Origin: Sphingomonadaceae bacterium
GTDB taxonomy: Bacteria > Pseudomonadota > Alphaproteobacteria > Sphingomonadales > Sphingomonadaceae
Reading direction: 5' to 3'
Assembly: GCA_020446665.1 (NCBI GenBank)
Contig: JAGREF010000010.1
Coordinates: forward strand, 1 to 6,072
Length of the DNA stretch: 6,072 bases
Shown one piece after another: positions 1 through 6,072 of this stretch (position 1 is its first letter; every line of letters starts with the position of its first letter). The position numbers and the translations under genes are program-made. The notes beneath the pieces are model-generated. The model was given only the letters and a program-made list of their open reading frames with translations. It had not been told where the DNA came from and ran no database searches.

Positions 1-550
1 CCTTGAAGGTCGTTTCCGCCTTCGCGACCAGGAAGAGGTTCTGGTTGGGAATGACGATCAGCGTATCGACATGCTTCTGCAGTTCTTCAATGCCAGCCTC
101 GGCGGCGCGCATGCGGCGCGTCCCTTCGAACAGGAAGGGTTTGGTCACTACACCAACCGTCAGCACACCCTTGCGCCGGGCAGCTTCAGCAATCACCGGC
201 GCTGCGCCAGTGCCCGTGCCGCCACCCATACCGGCAGCGATGAAGCACATATTGACGCCTTCCAGCGCATCTTCCAGCTCGCTGACGGTTTCTTCCGCCG
301 CTGCCTTGCCCACTTCGGGCCGCGCGCCGGCACCAAGGCCGCCCGTAATATCGGGGCCAAGCTGCAACTTGGTTGGTGCGTTGGACTGGTTCAGCGCCTG
401 CGCATCAGTATTGGCGACAATGAAATCGACACCTTCGATTTCGGCCTCGATCATATTGGCAATCGCGTTACCGCCAGCGCCGCCAACACCGATCACAGTG
501 ATGCGGGGCCGCAGCTCGTCCGATGCCGGGGGGCCGATATTGATACTCAT
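1..550 (-). CDS. ftsZ: Cell division protein FtsZ (3' partial)
   Basis: Tubulin-like GTPase that polymerises into the cytoplasmic Z-ring. The first 183 codons are present, and the frame leaves the window open at the left edge with no stop. The N-terminus is [20 protein letters not shown], followed by GVGGAGGNA (21-29), NTDAQAL (47-53), the tubulin signature GGGTGTG (109-115), [10 protein letters not shown] (138-147) and IPNQNLF (167-173). This is most of the GTP-binding domain, including the T4 loop. The catalytic T7 loop and the C-terminal FtsA-binding peptide lie outside. The ATG at 550-548 has a strong GGAGGG eight to thirteen bases upstream and gives the usual N-terminus. It is the only junction in the window that is not an overlap: 133 bp separate it from ftsA, which suggests a promoter of its own. 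Confidence 0.97.
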   Translation of the reverse strand, partial: MSINIGPPASDELRPRITVIGVGGAGGNAIANMIEAEIEGVDFIVANTDAQALNQSNAPTKLQLGPDITGGLGAGARPEVGKAAAEETVSELEDALEGVNMCFIAAGMGGGTGTGAAPVIAEAARRKGVLTVGVVTKPFLFEGTRRMRAAEAGIEELQKHVDTLIVIPNQNLFLVAKAETTFK

Positions 551-557
551 GGTTGTT

Positions 558-563
558 CCCTCC
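558..563 (-). promoter_or_regulatory. Ribosome binding site of ftsZ
   Basis: GGAGGG on the minus strand, seven bases upstream of the ATG at 550. It is one of the two strongest Shine-Dalgarno matches in the window and fixes the ftsZ start. Confidence 0.8.
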
Positions 564-568
564 ACGGG

Positions 569-587
569 GCCCGGCCATTTTCCGGGC
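569..587 (-). other. GC-rich hairpin in the ftsZ leader
   Basis: A perfect six-base stem (GCCCGG at 569-574, CCGGGC at 582-587) closes a seven-base loop, and ends five bases upstream of the ftsZ Shine-Dalgarno in the transcript. There is no U-tract, so it does not look like an intrinsic terminator. It may modulate ribosome access or mRNA stability. Confidence 0.4.
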
Positions 588-624
588 GCAAGTTCAAAGC
601 TTGCCTTCTACTGTGACACATTCG

Positions 625-629
625 GAATC
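625..629. promoter_or_regulatory. GANTC (CcrM-type) methylation site upstream of ftsZ
   Basis: GAATC lies about 75 bp upstream of the ftsZ start, inside a small inverted repeat (ATTC-G-GAAT, 620-628). Reading the whole window by eye I found only one other GANTC, at 4908-4912 inside murC. In Caulobacter, CcrM methylation of GANTC in the ftsZ promoter promotes transcription; the same role here is inferred. Confidence 0.55.
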
Positions 630-652
630 GCGCGTGCATAGGGGCGAAACCG

Positions 653-669
653 TTATCCACAGTGGTTAA
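653..669 (+). promoter_or_regulatory. Perfect DnaA box within a 17-bp near-palindrome
   Basis: The plus strand reads TTATCCACAGTGGTTAA. Bases 653-661 are an exact match to the strong DnaA box TTATCCACA. The opposite arm read on the minus strand (TTAACCACT) is a two-mismatch box, so two sites may face each other around base 661. It lies about 103 bp upstream of the ftsZ start. I found no other exact copy in the window. DnaA binding is inferred and not shown. Confidence 0.6.
662..669 (-). promoter_or_regulatory. Possible CtrA half-site
   Basis: The minus strand reads TTAACCAC, seven of eight bases of the alphaproteobacterial CtrA half-site TTAACCAT. It overlaps the weaker arm of the DnaA dyad, so the two proteins could compete. 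No full TTAA-N7-TTAA site is present in the gap. The match is short and could be chance. Confidence 0.25.
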
Positions 670-683
670 TCGGCAAGTCTTCC

Positions 684-1964
684 TCAAAAATACTCTTTCA
701 CAGCGCGAAACACGCGATTGACCAATGCAGCCCCGCCATATTTGATGGTGGGCTGATAGGCCGGTTCGATGGTGCGAATATCGACCGGATCGTCCGCAGC
801 ATAGAGGCACAGGCCAGACAATGTCGCAAAGCCGGGGGTCGCATGGGCCTCGGGCAAACCCCGCAAGGCGGGCGGGCGGCCAATGCGGACAGGCTTGCCC
901 AGCGCAGCCTGCGTAAAATCTGCAATCCCGGCCAATTCGGCACCGCCACCGGTCAGCACCACCTGACCGCCCTGCACGCCGGAGAATTTCATCGCCTTCA
1001 GCGCCCGGGCAATTTCATCGCTCAGCTTGCCCAGCTGTTCGGTAACCACAGAGATCAGAGCGGCACGCGGAATGCGGTTCTTGTCATCCGCGCCGCGCGC
1101 AATCGGGCCACTGCTTTCCTCTCCCGGGCCATTGACCGGGATCATTTCGCGATGATCAGTCGGGCTGGCAATCGCCGAGCCAGCCACGCATTTCAGCCGT
1201 TCTGCCTGAAACCGGCGAATGCCAAAGGCGCTGGCAATTGCATCGGTAATATCTGCAGAGCCGAGCGGGATCGCAGACAGTCCAACCAGCATCCCGCCCA
1301 TATAGACAGACACATTGGTCACTTGCCCGCCAACTTCCACCAGTGCCGTGCCCAGTTCACGCTCTTCCGGACGCAGACAGGCATAGCCCGCAGCAATGGG
1401 CGCCGCGACCACGGCTTCGACATCAAGATGCGCATTCTGCACCGCCTCGGTCAGATTGCGGATCGGGGCACCATCGGCCAGCATGACGTGGATATCCACG
1501 CCCAGCCGTTCAGCATGCAGCCCCTTGGGATTGGCCACGCCATGCGCGCCGTCCAGCGTATAGCAGGCCGGCTGAGCATGCAGCACCATGCGACCATCGG
1601 GCTGGATGCTTTCCCGCGCTGAGAGCAGCAAATGCTCCACATCATCATCTTCGATCCGGCGGCCGCCAATGTCGATTTCAACCCGCGAAACCTGGCTGGC
1701 CAGCCCTGCCCCGGCGCAGCCGACCCAAACAGAAGAAACGCTGGTGCCAGAGGTTTTCTCCGCCCGCTCTACCGCGTCGCGAATGGCATAGGTCGCTGCG
1801 GCCATATCGGTGACATAGCCGCGCTTGATCCCCTGGCTTGCACGGTGGCCGGAGCCGAGCACAACCATCTCGCCCGTTTCAGACAGACCCATGACCATGG
1901 CGGAAATGCGGAAGGAACCGATATTAACGGCTCCGAAGACGCGGCTGATGCGTGGCAGGCCCAT
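684..1964 (-). CDS. ftsA: Cell division protein FtsA
   Basis: Actin-like protein that tethers FtsZ filaments to the cytoplasmic face of the inner membrane. The product has 426 residues, normal for FtsA. Visible elements in order are the N-terminal actin-fold strand with phosphate-1 motif (FGAVNIGSFRI, 10-20), the FtsA-specific 1C region (about 80-165), the phosphate-2 region (VEVGGQVTN, 209-217), a polar loop at about 270-298, the adenosine motif VLTGGGAEL (336-344), and a C-terminal amphipathic helix from about 410 to 426 ending VFRAVKEYF, the expected membrane-targeting sequence. The phosphate-1 acidic residue is Asn14, and phosphate-2 has Glu, Gln and Val where DIGGGT is usual, so the nucleotide site looks atypical. 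The start overlaps the ftsQ stop by one base, with a modest GGGGG (1975-1979) ten bases upstream. MreB and DnaK are excluded by the 1C region, the C-terminal helix and gene order. Confidence 0.95.
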   Translation of the reverse strand: MGLPRISRVFGAVNIGSFRISAMVMGLSETGEMVVLGSGHRASQGIKRGYVTDMAAATYAIRDAVERAEKTSGTSVSSVWVGCAGAGLASQVSRVEIDIGGRRIEDDDVEHLLLSARESIQPDGRMVLHAQPACYTLDGAHGVANPKGLHAERLGVDIHVMLADGAPIRNLTEAVQNAHLDVEAVVAAPIAAGYACLRPEERELGTALVEVGGQVTNVSVYMGGMLVGLSAIPLGSADITDAIASAFGIRRFQAERLKCVAGSAIASPTDHREMIPVNGPGEESSGPIARGADDKNRIPRAALISVVTEQLGKLSDEIARALKAMKFSGVQGGQVVLTGGGAELAGIADFTQAALGKPVRIGRPPALRGLPEAHATPGFATLSGLCLYAADDPVDIRTIEPAYQPTIKYGGAALVNRVFRAVKEYF

Positions 1965-2878
1965 TATTCAGCATCCCCCATGGCAGCGATTTCCTTGGAA
2001 CATGGCCCGCCCGCGCAGCGCATATAGATGCGATCCGGCGCGCGCAGGTCAAAGGTGGCGACCTTCCCGCCCAGCAGGCGGCTCTTGCCATCCAGCTGCG
2101 CGAAGGAGACCAGCGCCGTGGCAGCCTGATCTTCCCCCTGTGGCAGAGCCAGCACCTGCCCGGTCTGGAAAGTCAGGTTCCAGCGGCGATTGCCAACCCA
2201 TTCCGCCTCGGCCACCTGCGGCTTCAGGGCGGGTGCAGCATCCAGCATATCGGTCAGCGCGATAACCTGCCGCGCGGCACCGGGGCCTGAAACCACCAGC
2301 ATGCCTTTGGCATTGGCGGGTTTGATCGGTTCCAGTTCCACGCCGGTTGCGTCGATCAGCACCATCCGGTCCGGCTTTTTCAGAACGGCATGCGGCTTGC
2401 GCTCGACAATATCGACCACCAGCGTTTCCGGCAGCTGGCGGGAAACGCGGGCATCCTCTACCCAGCTCAGCTGCAGCAATTCCTCGCGCAGAGCGGCCAG
2501 ATCGACCAGCGGCATCGGGCGATCCCGTTCTGCCAGCACACGTTCATAGACTTTCAGCTCGTTCATCCGGTCAACGCCGGTCACGGTCACGCGGCGCACT
2601 TCGAACCCGGCATCGGATGCCAGCAGCGCAATCTGCTGATTGGCCATGGCAGGCACGCCGGCCAGACTGGCGACAAACCATGCCATCGCCGCGGCGCCAC
2701 CAAGGATGATGGCAAGGAAGATGCGGTGGAGCTGTTCTTCGGTAAAGGGCAGCATGGCCAGCGCAGACCCGATGAAGCCGCTGGTCTTTGCCCGGGCCTT
2801 GCGTGCCGTCGCGGCCCGGCCCTGCGCCGCCGCCGAACGACGCACGCCCTTGCCTCCGCGCTTGATCGTCTGTGCCAT
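1964..2878 (-). CDS. ftsQ: Cell division protein FtsQ (DivIB family)
   Basis: Bitopic inner-membrane divisome protein; in the family it bridges FtsA/FtsZ-side components and the FtsB-FtsL and FtsW-FtsI synthesis complex. The product has 304 residues. A long basic cytoplasmic tail (1-50, rich in Lys, Arg and Ala) precedes one hydrophobic membrane segment near 53-75. A POTRA domain runs from about 92 to 160 (start VRRVTVTGVDRMN, end WVEDARVSRQLPETLVVDI), and the FtsQ C-terminal domain follows to about 285. The conserved ERKPHAV at the junction supports FtsQ rather than another POTRA protein. The only cysteines, Cys288 and Cys293 (CAGGPC), lie in the periplasmic tail. The start shares one base with the ddl stop (TGATG) and is served by GGAGGG eight bases upstream, inside ddl. 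The TAA stop shares one base with the ftsA start (TAATG). Confidence 0.95.
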   Translation of the reverse strand: MAQTIKRGGKGVRRSAAAQGRAATARKARAKTSGFIGSALAMLPFTEEQLHRIFLAIILGGAAAMAWFVASLAGVPAMANQQIALLASDAGFEVRRVTVTGVDRMNELKVYERVLAERDRPMPLVDLAALREELLQLSWVEDARVSRQLPETLVVDIVERKPHAVLKKPDRMVLIDATGVELEPIKPANAKGMLVVSGPGAARQVIALTDMLDAAPALKPQVAEAEWVGNRRWNLTFQTGQVLALPQGEDQAATALVSFAQLDGKSRLLGGKVATFDLRAPDRIYMRCAGGPCSKEIAAMGDAE

Positions 2879-3825
2879 CAGCCCTGCCCTCCGTGATCCT
2901 TCAGCGCCTCGGCCACGATTTCCTCAACAAGGTCTTCATAGCTCATGCCGCAATGCTTCGCCTGCTCAGGCACCAGGCTGAGCGGCGTCATGCCCGGCTG
3001 CGTATTGGTTTCCAGCACGAACAGCCCATCCTCGCCGCGCTCGTCGTCCCAGCGGAAATCGGTGCGGCTGGTGCCCTTGCAGCCCAACACGCGATGCGCG
3101 CGCAGGGCGTAATCCATGCACAAAGCCGCGATATTGTCCGGGATCTGCGCGGGGCAGACATGCTCGGTCATGCCATCGGTATATTTGGCGTCAAAATCGT
3201 AGAAGCCGCTTTTGGGCACCAGCTCGGTAACGGTCAGTGCGCGGCCGCCAATCACGGCCGTGGTCAGTTCACGCCCACGGATGAAAGGTTCGGCCAGCAA
3301 GCTGTTGAATTCCTGCCACGGCCCGGCGGCGTCGCGGCGGATCGGATTGCCGTAATTGCTCTCGTCCGTGACGATGGCGACACCTACGGAGGAGCCTTCA
3401 TTGACGGGCTTGAGCACATAGGGGCGCGGCATAGGGTCCCCCTGATAGAGGCTTTCGCTCTCCACGATTTTGCCCTTCGGCATGGGAATACCCGCCGGGA
3501 CCAGCGCCTGCTTGGTCAGTTCCTTGTCAATCGCGATGACGGAAGTGACGAGGCCCGAATGGGTATAGGGAATACCCATCAGATCGAGCATGCCCTGCAC
3601 CGTGCCATCTTCACCCGGCACACCATGCAGCGCATTGAACACGACATCGGGCGCAGCCTCGGCAATGCGGGCGGCCACCTGCCGGTCCATATCGATCCGC
3701 GTGACCCGGTGCCCGCGTGCCTCCAGCGCCTTGGCAACGCCTTCACCCGACATCAGCGAAACCGGCCGTTCATTGGCCCAGCCGCCCATCAGGACCGCGA
3801 CGTGATATTTGCGTGTTTCCGTCAT
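2878..3825 (-). CDS. ddl: D-alanine--D-alanine ligase
   Basis: ATP-grasp enzyme that joins two D-alanines in the cytoplasm; the dipeptide is then added to the stem peptide by MurF. With the start at 3825 the product has 315 residues, close to the usual 300-320. Visible motifs are MGGWANERPVSL (13-24, with Glu19 for the first D-Ala), HGVPGEDG (67-74), LKPVNEGSSVGV (138-149, ATP-grasp and Ser of the active site), YDFDAKY (209-215), GTSRTDF (251-257) and LETNTQPGMTPLSLVP (271-286, metal and phosphate ligands). Tyr215 matches the tyrosine typical of D-Ala-D-Ala rather than D-Ala-D-Lac ligases, so vancomycin-type specificity is not expected. The open frame extends nine codons further, to 3852, but the start at 3825 forms ATGA with the murB stop and gives the normal N-terminus ([15 protein letters not shown]). 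Its Shine-Dalgarno is poor (GTGGGG), which fits translational coupling. The stop shares one base with ftsQ (TGATG). Confidence 0.96.
   Translation of the reverse strand: MTETRKYHVAVLMGGWANERPVSLMSGEGVAKALEARGHRVTRIDMDRQVAARIAEAAPDVVFNALHGVPGEDGTVQGMLDLMGIPYTHSGLVTSVIAIDKELTKQALVPAGIPMPKGKIVESESLYQGDPMPRPYVLKPVNEGSSVGVAIVTDESNYGNPIRRDAAGPWQEFNSLLAEPFIRGRELTTAVIGGRALTVTELVPKSGFYDFDAKYTDGMTEHVCPAQIPDNIAALCMDYALRAHRVLGCKGTSRTDFRWDDERGEDGLFVLETNTQPGMTPLSLVPEQAKHCGMSYEDLVEEIVAEALKDHGGQG
2887..2892 (-). promoter_or_regulatory. Ribosome binding site of ftsQ inside ddl
   Basis: GGAGGG on the minus strand within the last codons of ddl, eight bases upstream of the ftsQ ATG at 2878. It supports this start and suggests independent loading of ribosomes as well as coupling through the TGATG overlap. 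Confidence 0.7.
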
Positions 3826-4715
3826 GGCCGCCCCACCCGCTGGATTTCCCATTCGAGCTGCACACCCTGGCTTTCCTGGACCCGGCGGCGCACTTCTTCG
3901 CCCAGCCCTTCAATATCCGCGCTGGTCGCATCGCCGGTGTTGATCAGGAAATTGGTGTGCTTTTCGCTCACTTGCGCGCCGCCCATTTGCATCCCGCGAC
4001 AACCGGCCGCATCGACCAATTGCCAGGCCTTGTGCCCGTCCGGGTTCTTGAAAGTCGATCCGCCGGTCTTGCTGCGCAGGGGCTGGCTGGCTTCGCGACT
4101 GGCGGCGATCCGGTCCATTTCCGCCTGGATTGCATCCGGTTCGGCAGGGTGCCCCCGAAAGAGCGCCCGCACGACAATCGCCCCTTCGGGCAATTGCGAA
4201 TGGCGATAGGAATAGCCCAGCGCATCAAGTGGCAAAGTGACGCATTCACCGCTGCGCAGCACGACATCACATTCGACGAGGATATCCTTGACCTCGCTGC
4301 CATAGGCCCCGCCATTCATGCGCACGAAGCCGCCCACTGTACCGGGGATCGAACGCAGGAATTCCAGCCCGCCAATCCCGGCATCGCGCGCGGTTGAAGA
4401 CACAAGGATACCGCTTGCCCCGCCGCCGCATTCCAGCGTGACCGCGTCCGCCGCAGTAACCTGCGCAAAAGCCTTGCCCAGTCGCACCACGACGCCGGGC
4501 ACGCCCCCATCGCGCACGATCATGTTGGACCCCAGCCCCAGCGCCATCACCGGCACGGCGGGATCAAGGGCTGCCAGAAAGGCGCGCAAATCATCCAGAT
4601 CGGCCGGTTCAAACAGCCAGTCTGCCGGGCCCCCGCTTTTGAACCACACAAGCTTGGCCAGCGGGGCGTCAGCCGTCAGCTTGCCTCGGACAGCGGGGAG
4701 TGTCTCCACCATCAT
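3822..4715 (-). CDS. murB: UDP-N-acetylenolpyruvoylglucosamine reductase MurB
   Basis: FAD enzyme of the cytoplasm that uses NADPH to reduce UDP-GlcNAc-enolpyruvate to UDP-MurNAc, the substrate of the neighbouring MurC. The protein has 297 residues, usual for the shorter form of the family. FAD-binding segments are [13 protein letters not shown] (59-71) and SIPGTVGG with MNGGAYG (122-139). The substrate and catalytic region has YRHS (170-173, holding the conserved Arg) and GSTFKNP (219-225), whose Ser220 is the expected proton donor. KHTNFLIN (252-259) and a C-terminal LEWEIQRVG carrying the expected catalytic Glu complete the fold. The ATG at 4715 is preferred over the adjacent in-frame ATG at 4712 because it gives an ATGA overlap with the murC stop and leaves nine bases to an AGGA (4725-4728). 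The 3' end overlaps ddl, again as ATGA. Confidence 0.96.
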   Translation of the reverse strand: MMVETLPAVRGKLTADAPLAKLVWFKSGGPADWLFEPADLDDLRAFLAALDPAVPVMALGLGSNMIVRDGGVPGVVVRLGKAFAQVTAADAVTLECGGGASGILVSSTARDAGIGGLEFLRSIPGTVGGFVRMNGGAYGSEVKDILVECDVVLRSGECVTLPLDALGYSYRHSQLPEGAIVVRALFRGHPAEPDAIQAEMDRIAASREASQPLRSKTGGSTFKNPDGHKAWQLVDAAGCRGMQMGGAQVSEKHTNFLINTGDATSADIEGLGEEVRRRVQESQGVQLEWEIQRVGRP

Positions 4716-6072
4716 GCCGCGCCATCCTGCGCCGCAATGGCACTGGCCAGCCCGGCGGCCCAGCGGGTAATGTCCCCCGCGCCGAGGCAGACGATCAGAT
4801 CACCTTCGCCCACTTGCGCAGCCAGCACCCGTGCCAGTTCCGCCTGATCGGCGACAATATTGGCCGAACGATGCCCGCGCGACTTCAGCCCCGATACCAG
4901 CGCCGTAGAATCTACCCCTTCGATGGGGTCCTCGCCCGCTGTATAGACCGGGGTGACCAGCACTTCGTCGGCATCGTTAAAGCAGTTCTGGAACTCGTCC
5001 ATCAGATCGCGCAGGCGGGTATAGCGATGCGGCTGAGCGACAGCGAAGACGCGCCCGCCCTTGCCACTGCCGGTCACGCTTTCGCGGGCAGCGGCAAGCA
5101 CGGCGCGGATTTCCACCGGGTGATGCGCATAATCATCAATGATCGTCGCGCCATTCACTTCACCCACGCGGGTAAAACGGCGGCGGACCCCGCCAAAGCT
5201 GCCAAAGCCGGTGCGGATCACATCATCGCTGCACCCCATTTCGATCGCAACAGCAATCGCGGCCAGCGCGTTCTGGACATTGTGGCGACCCGGCATGGGC
5301 AATTGTACGCCTTCGATCCGGCGATCTTCCTCGCCGCGCTGGCGCACCACTACGTCAAACACATTGCCGCCGCCAATCGGGCGGATATTTACCCCGCAAA
5401 TATCGGCCTGCAGCGAGAAACCATAGGTAATCACGCGCCGATCACGCACCAGCCCGACCACGGCCTGCACTTCCGGGTGGTCGATGCACAGAATGGCCGC
5501 GCCATAGAAGGGAACATTGTGAATGAATTCCACAAAGGCGCGCTTCACCCCGTCAAAATCGCCATAATGGTCGAGATGTTCCGGGTCGATATTGGTGACG
5601 ACCGCCAGCGTGCCATCCAGCCGCAGGAAGCTGCCATCGCTTTCATCGGCTTCCACGACCATCCAGTCACTATCGCCCAGCCGCGCGTTGGAGCCATATT
5701 GTTCGATGATCCCGCCATTGATCACCGTCGGGTCCACCCCGCCCGCATCCAGCAACGCAGCGATCATGCTGGTGGTGGTGGTCTTGCCATGGGTGCCGGC
5801 GATAGCGACCGTGCTTTTCAGCCGCATCAGTTCCGCCAGCATTTCTGCACGGCGGACCACAGGGATGCGATTTTCCAGCGCGGCGACGACTTCGGGATTG
5901 GTCCGCTTGACGGCGGTTGAGGTGACGACCACGGCCACCCCCTCCACATTCTCTGTCTTCTGCCCGATATGAACGGTGATGCCACGCGCGCGCAGCCGCT
6001 CCACACTCGGCCCCTCGGCAAGGTCGCTGCCCTGCACATTATAGCCCAGATTGTGCATCACTTCGGCAATGC
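4712..6072 (-). CDS. murC: UDP-N-acetylmuramate--L-alanine ligase MurC (5' partial)
   Basis: Cytoplasmic Mur ligase that uses ATP to add L-alanine to UDP-MurNAc, the first step of stem-peptide assembly. About 452 residues are visible. Numbering from the first whole codon (6070-6068), the ATP P-loop [10 protein letters not shown] is at 91-100, EADESDG near 140-146, the MurC-typical [12 protein letters not shown] at 159-170, GRHNVQNA at 261-268, DDYAHHP at 312-318, QPHRYTR at 346-352 and GAGDI near the end at 430-434. Together these cover the central ATPase domain and the C-terminal ligand domain. The frame runs off the right edge through [11 protein letters not shown]. The usual N-terminal Rossmann glycine motif (GIGGIGM), roughly 20-25 residues, lies outside, so the GTG at 6061 is an internal valine and not the start. 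The stop TGA overlaps the murB start as ATGA. No lesion is visible, and the choice of MurC over MurD, E or F is secure from the motif wording. Confidence 0.97.
   Translation of the reverse strand, partial: IAEVMHNLGYNVQGSDLAEGPSVERLRARGITVHIGQKTENVEGVAVVVTSTAVKRTNPEVVAALENRIPVVRRAEMLAELMRLKSTVAIAGTHGKTTTTSMIAALLDAGGVDPTVINGGIIEQYGSNARLGDSDWMVVEADESDGSFLRLDGTLAVVTNIDPEHLDHYGDFDGVKRAFVEFIHNVPFYGAAILCIDHPEVQAVVGLVRDRRVITYGFSLQADICGVNIRPIGGGNVFDVVVRQRGEEDRRIEGVQLPMPGRHNVQNALAAIAVAIEMGCSDDVIRTGFGSFGGVRRRFTRVGEVNGATIIDDYAHHPVEIRAVLAAARESVTGSGKGGRVFAVAQPHRYTRLRDLMDEFQNCFNDADEVLVTPVYTAGEDPIEGVDSTALVSGLKSRGHRSANIVADQAELARVLAAQVGEGDLIVCLGAGDITRWAAGLASAIAAQDGAA

Larger units (their letters stand above)
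551..683 (-). promoter_or_regulatory. ftsA-ftsZ intergenic region, probable ftsZ promoter and leader
   Basis: This is the only gap in an otherwise overlapping gene string. Read towards ftsZ it holds, in order, a near-palindrome with a perfect DnaA box, a GANTC site, a GC-rich hairpin and the Shine-Dalgarno. In Caulobacter, ftsZ is known to have its own promoter controlled by CtrA, DnaA and CcrM methylation, so the same kind of control is inferred here. I could not place a convincing -35/-10 pair: a TTGCCG and a GATAAC are present but only 13 bases apart. Confidence 0.7.

Noticed and set aside
569..587. Intrinsic terminator after ftsA
   Set aside because: The hairpin lacks a downstream U-tract and lies close to the ftsZ ribosome binding site.
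3..641. Two overlapping plus-strand open frames opposite ftsZ
   Set aside because: The minus strand carries an unmistakable FtsZ GTPase domain here; the plus-strand products are low-complexity Ala, Pro, Ser and Arg sequences.
843..1622. 259-codon open frame on the plus strand antisense to ftsA
   Set aside because: Compositional shadow of ftsA with no motif and no convincing ribosome binding site.
3826..3852. Alternative ddl start nine codons upstream at 3852
   Set aside because: It would add MGNPAGGAA before the family-typical N-terminus and overlap murB by 31 bases; the ATGA start at 3825 is better supported.
2872..4209. 445-codon open frame on the plus strand antisense to ddl and murB
   Set aside because: It straddles two well-supported genes, is rich in His, Arg and Gly as expected of a GC-driven antisense frame, and has no recognisable domain.
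5771..5782. GGT repeat tract as a possible microsatellite
   Set aside because: It simply encodes the run of threonines in the MurC P-loop GTHGKTTTT.
4700..5920. 406-codon open frame on the plus strand antisense to murC
   Set aside because: It mirrors the codon pattern of murC, shows no family motif, and lies wholly opposite a conserved gene.

Overview
The window is a stretch of the division and cell wall (dcw) cluster of an alphaproteobacterium, very probably a member of the Sphingomonadales (Erythrobacter, Novosphingobium or Sphingomonas type). The grounds are high GC content, the order murC-murB-ddl-ftsQ-ftsA-ftsZ, alphaproteobacterial wording in the proteins (for example IPNQNLF in FtsZ and a long basic FtsQ N-terminus), and a CcrM-type GANTC site in front of ftsZ. 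The assignment to an order is a judgement from protein style, not a computed placement.

All six genes lie on the minus strand, so the operon reads from right to left. At the right edge is murC, which lacks its extreme N-terminus. Then follow complete murB, ddl, ftsQ and ftsA, and at the left edge the first 183 codons of ftsZ. The first four junctions (murC/murB, murB/ddl, ddl/ftsQ, ftsQ/ftsA) are stop-start overlaps of one to four bases, so translation of these genes is probably coupled. The only true intergenic stretch is the 133 bp between ftsA and ftsZ. The long plus-strand open frames are compositional shadows and are not called.

The genes act together. MurC and MurB supply cytoplasmic UDP-MurNAc peptide precursors, and Ddl makes the D-Ala-D-Ala dipeptide that ends the stem peptide. 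FtsZ forms the Z-ring, FtsA tethers it to the inner membrane, and FtsQ links the ring to the periplasmic synthesis machinery.

This is a conserved housekeeping region and I do not see a novel system in it. The parts worth a second look are: the ftsA-ftsZ gap, which holds a perfect DnaA box inside a 17-bp near-palindrome, a possible CtrA half-site in the same dyad, one of only two GANTC sites in the window, and a GC-rich hairpin just ahead of the ftsZ ribosome binding site; FtsA, whose two phosphate-binding motifs are divergent; and FtsQ, which carries a lone periplasmic cysteine pair.
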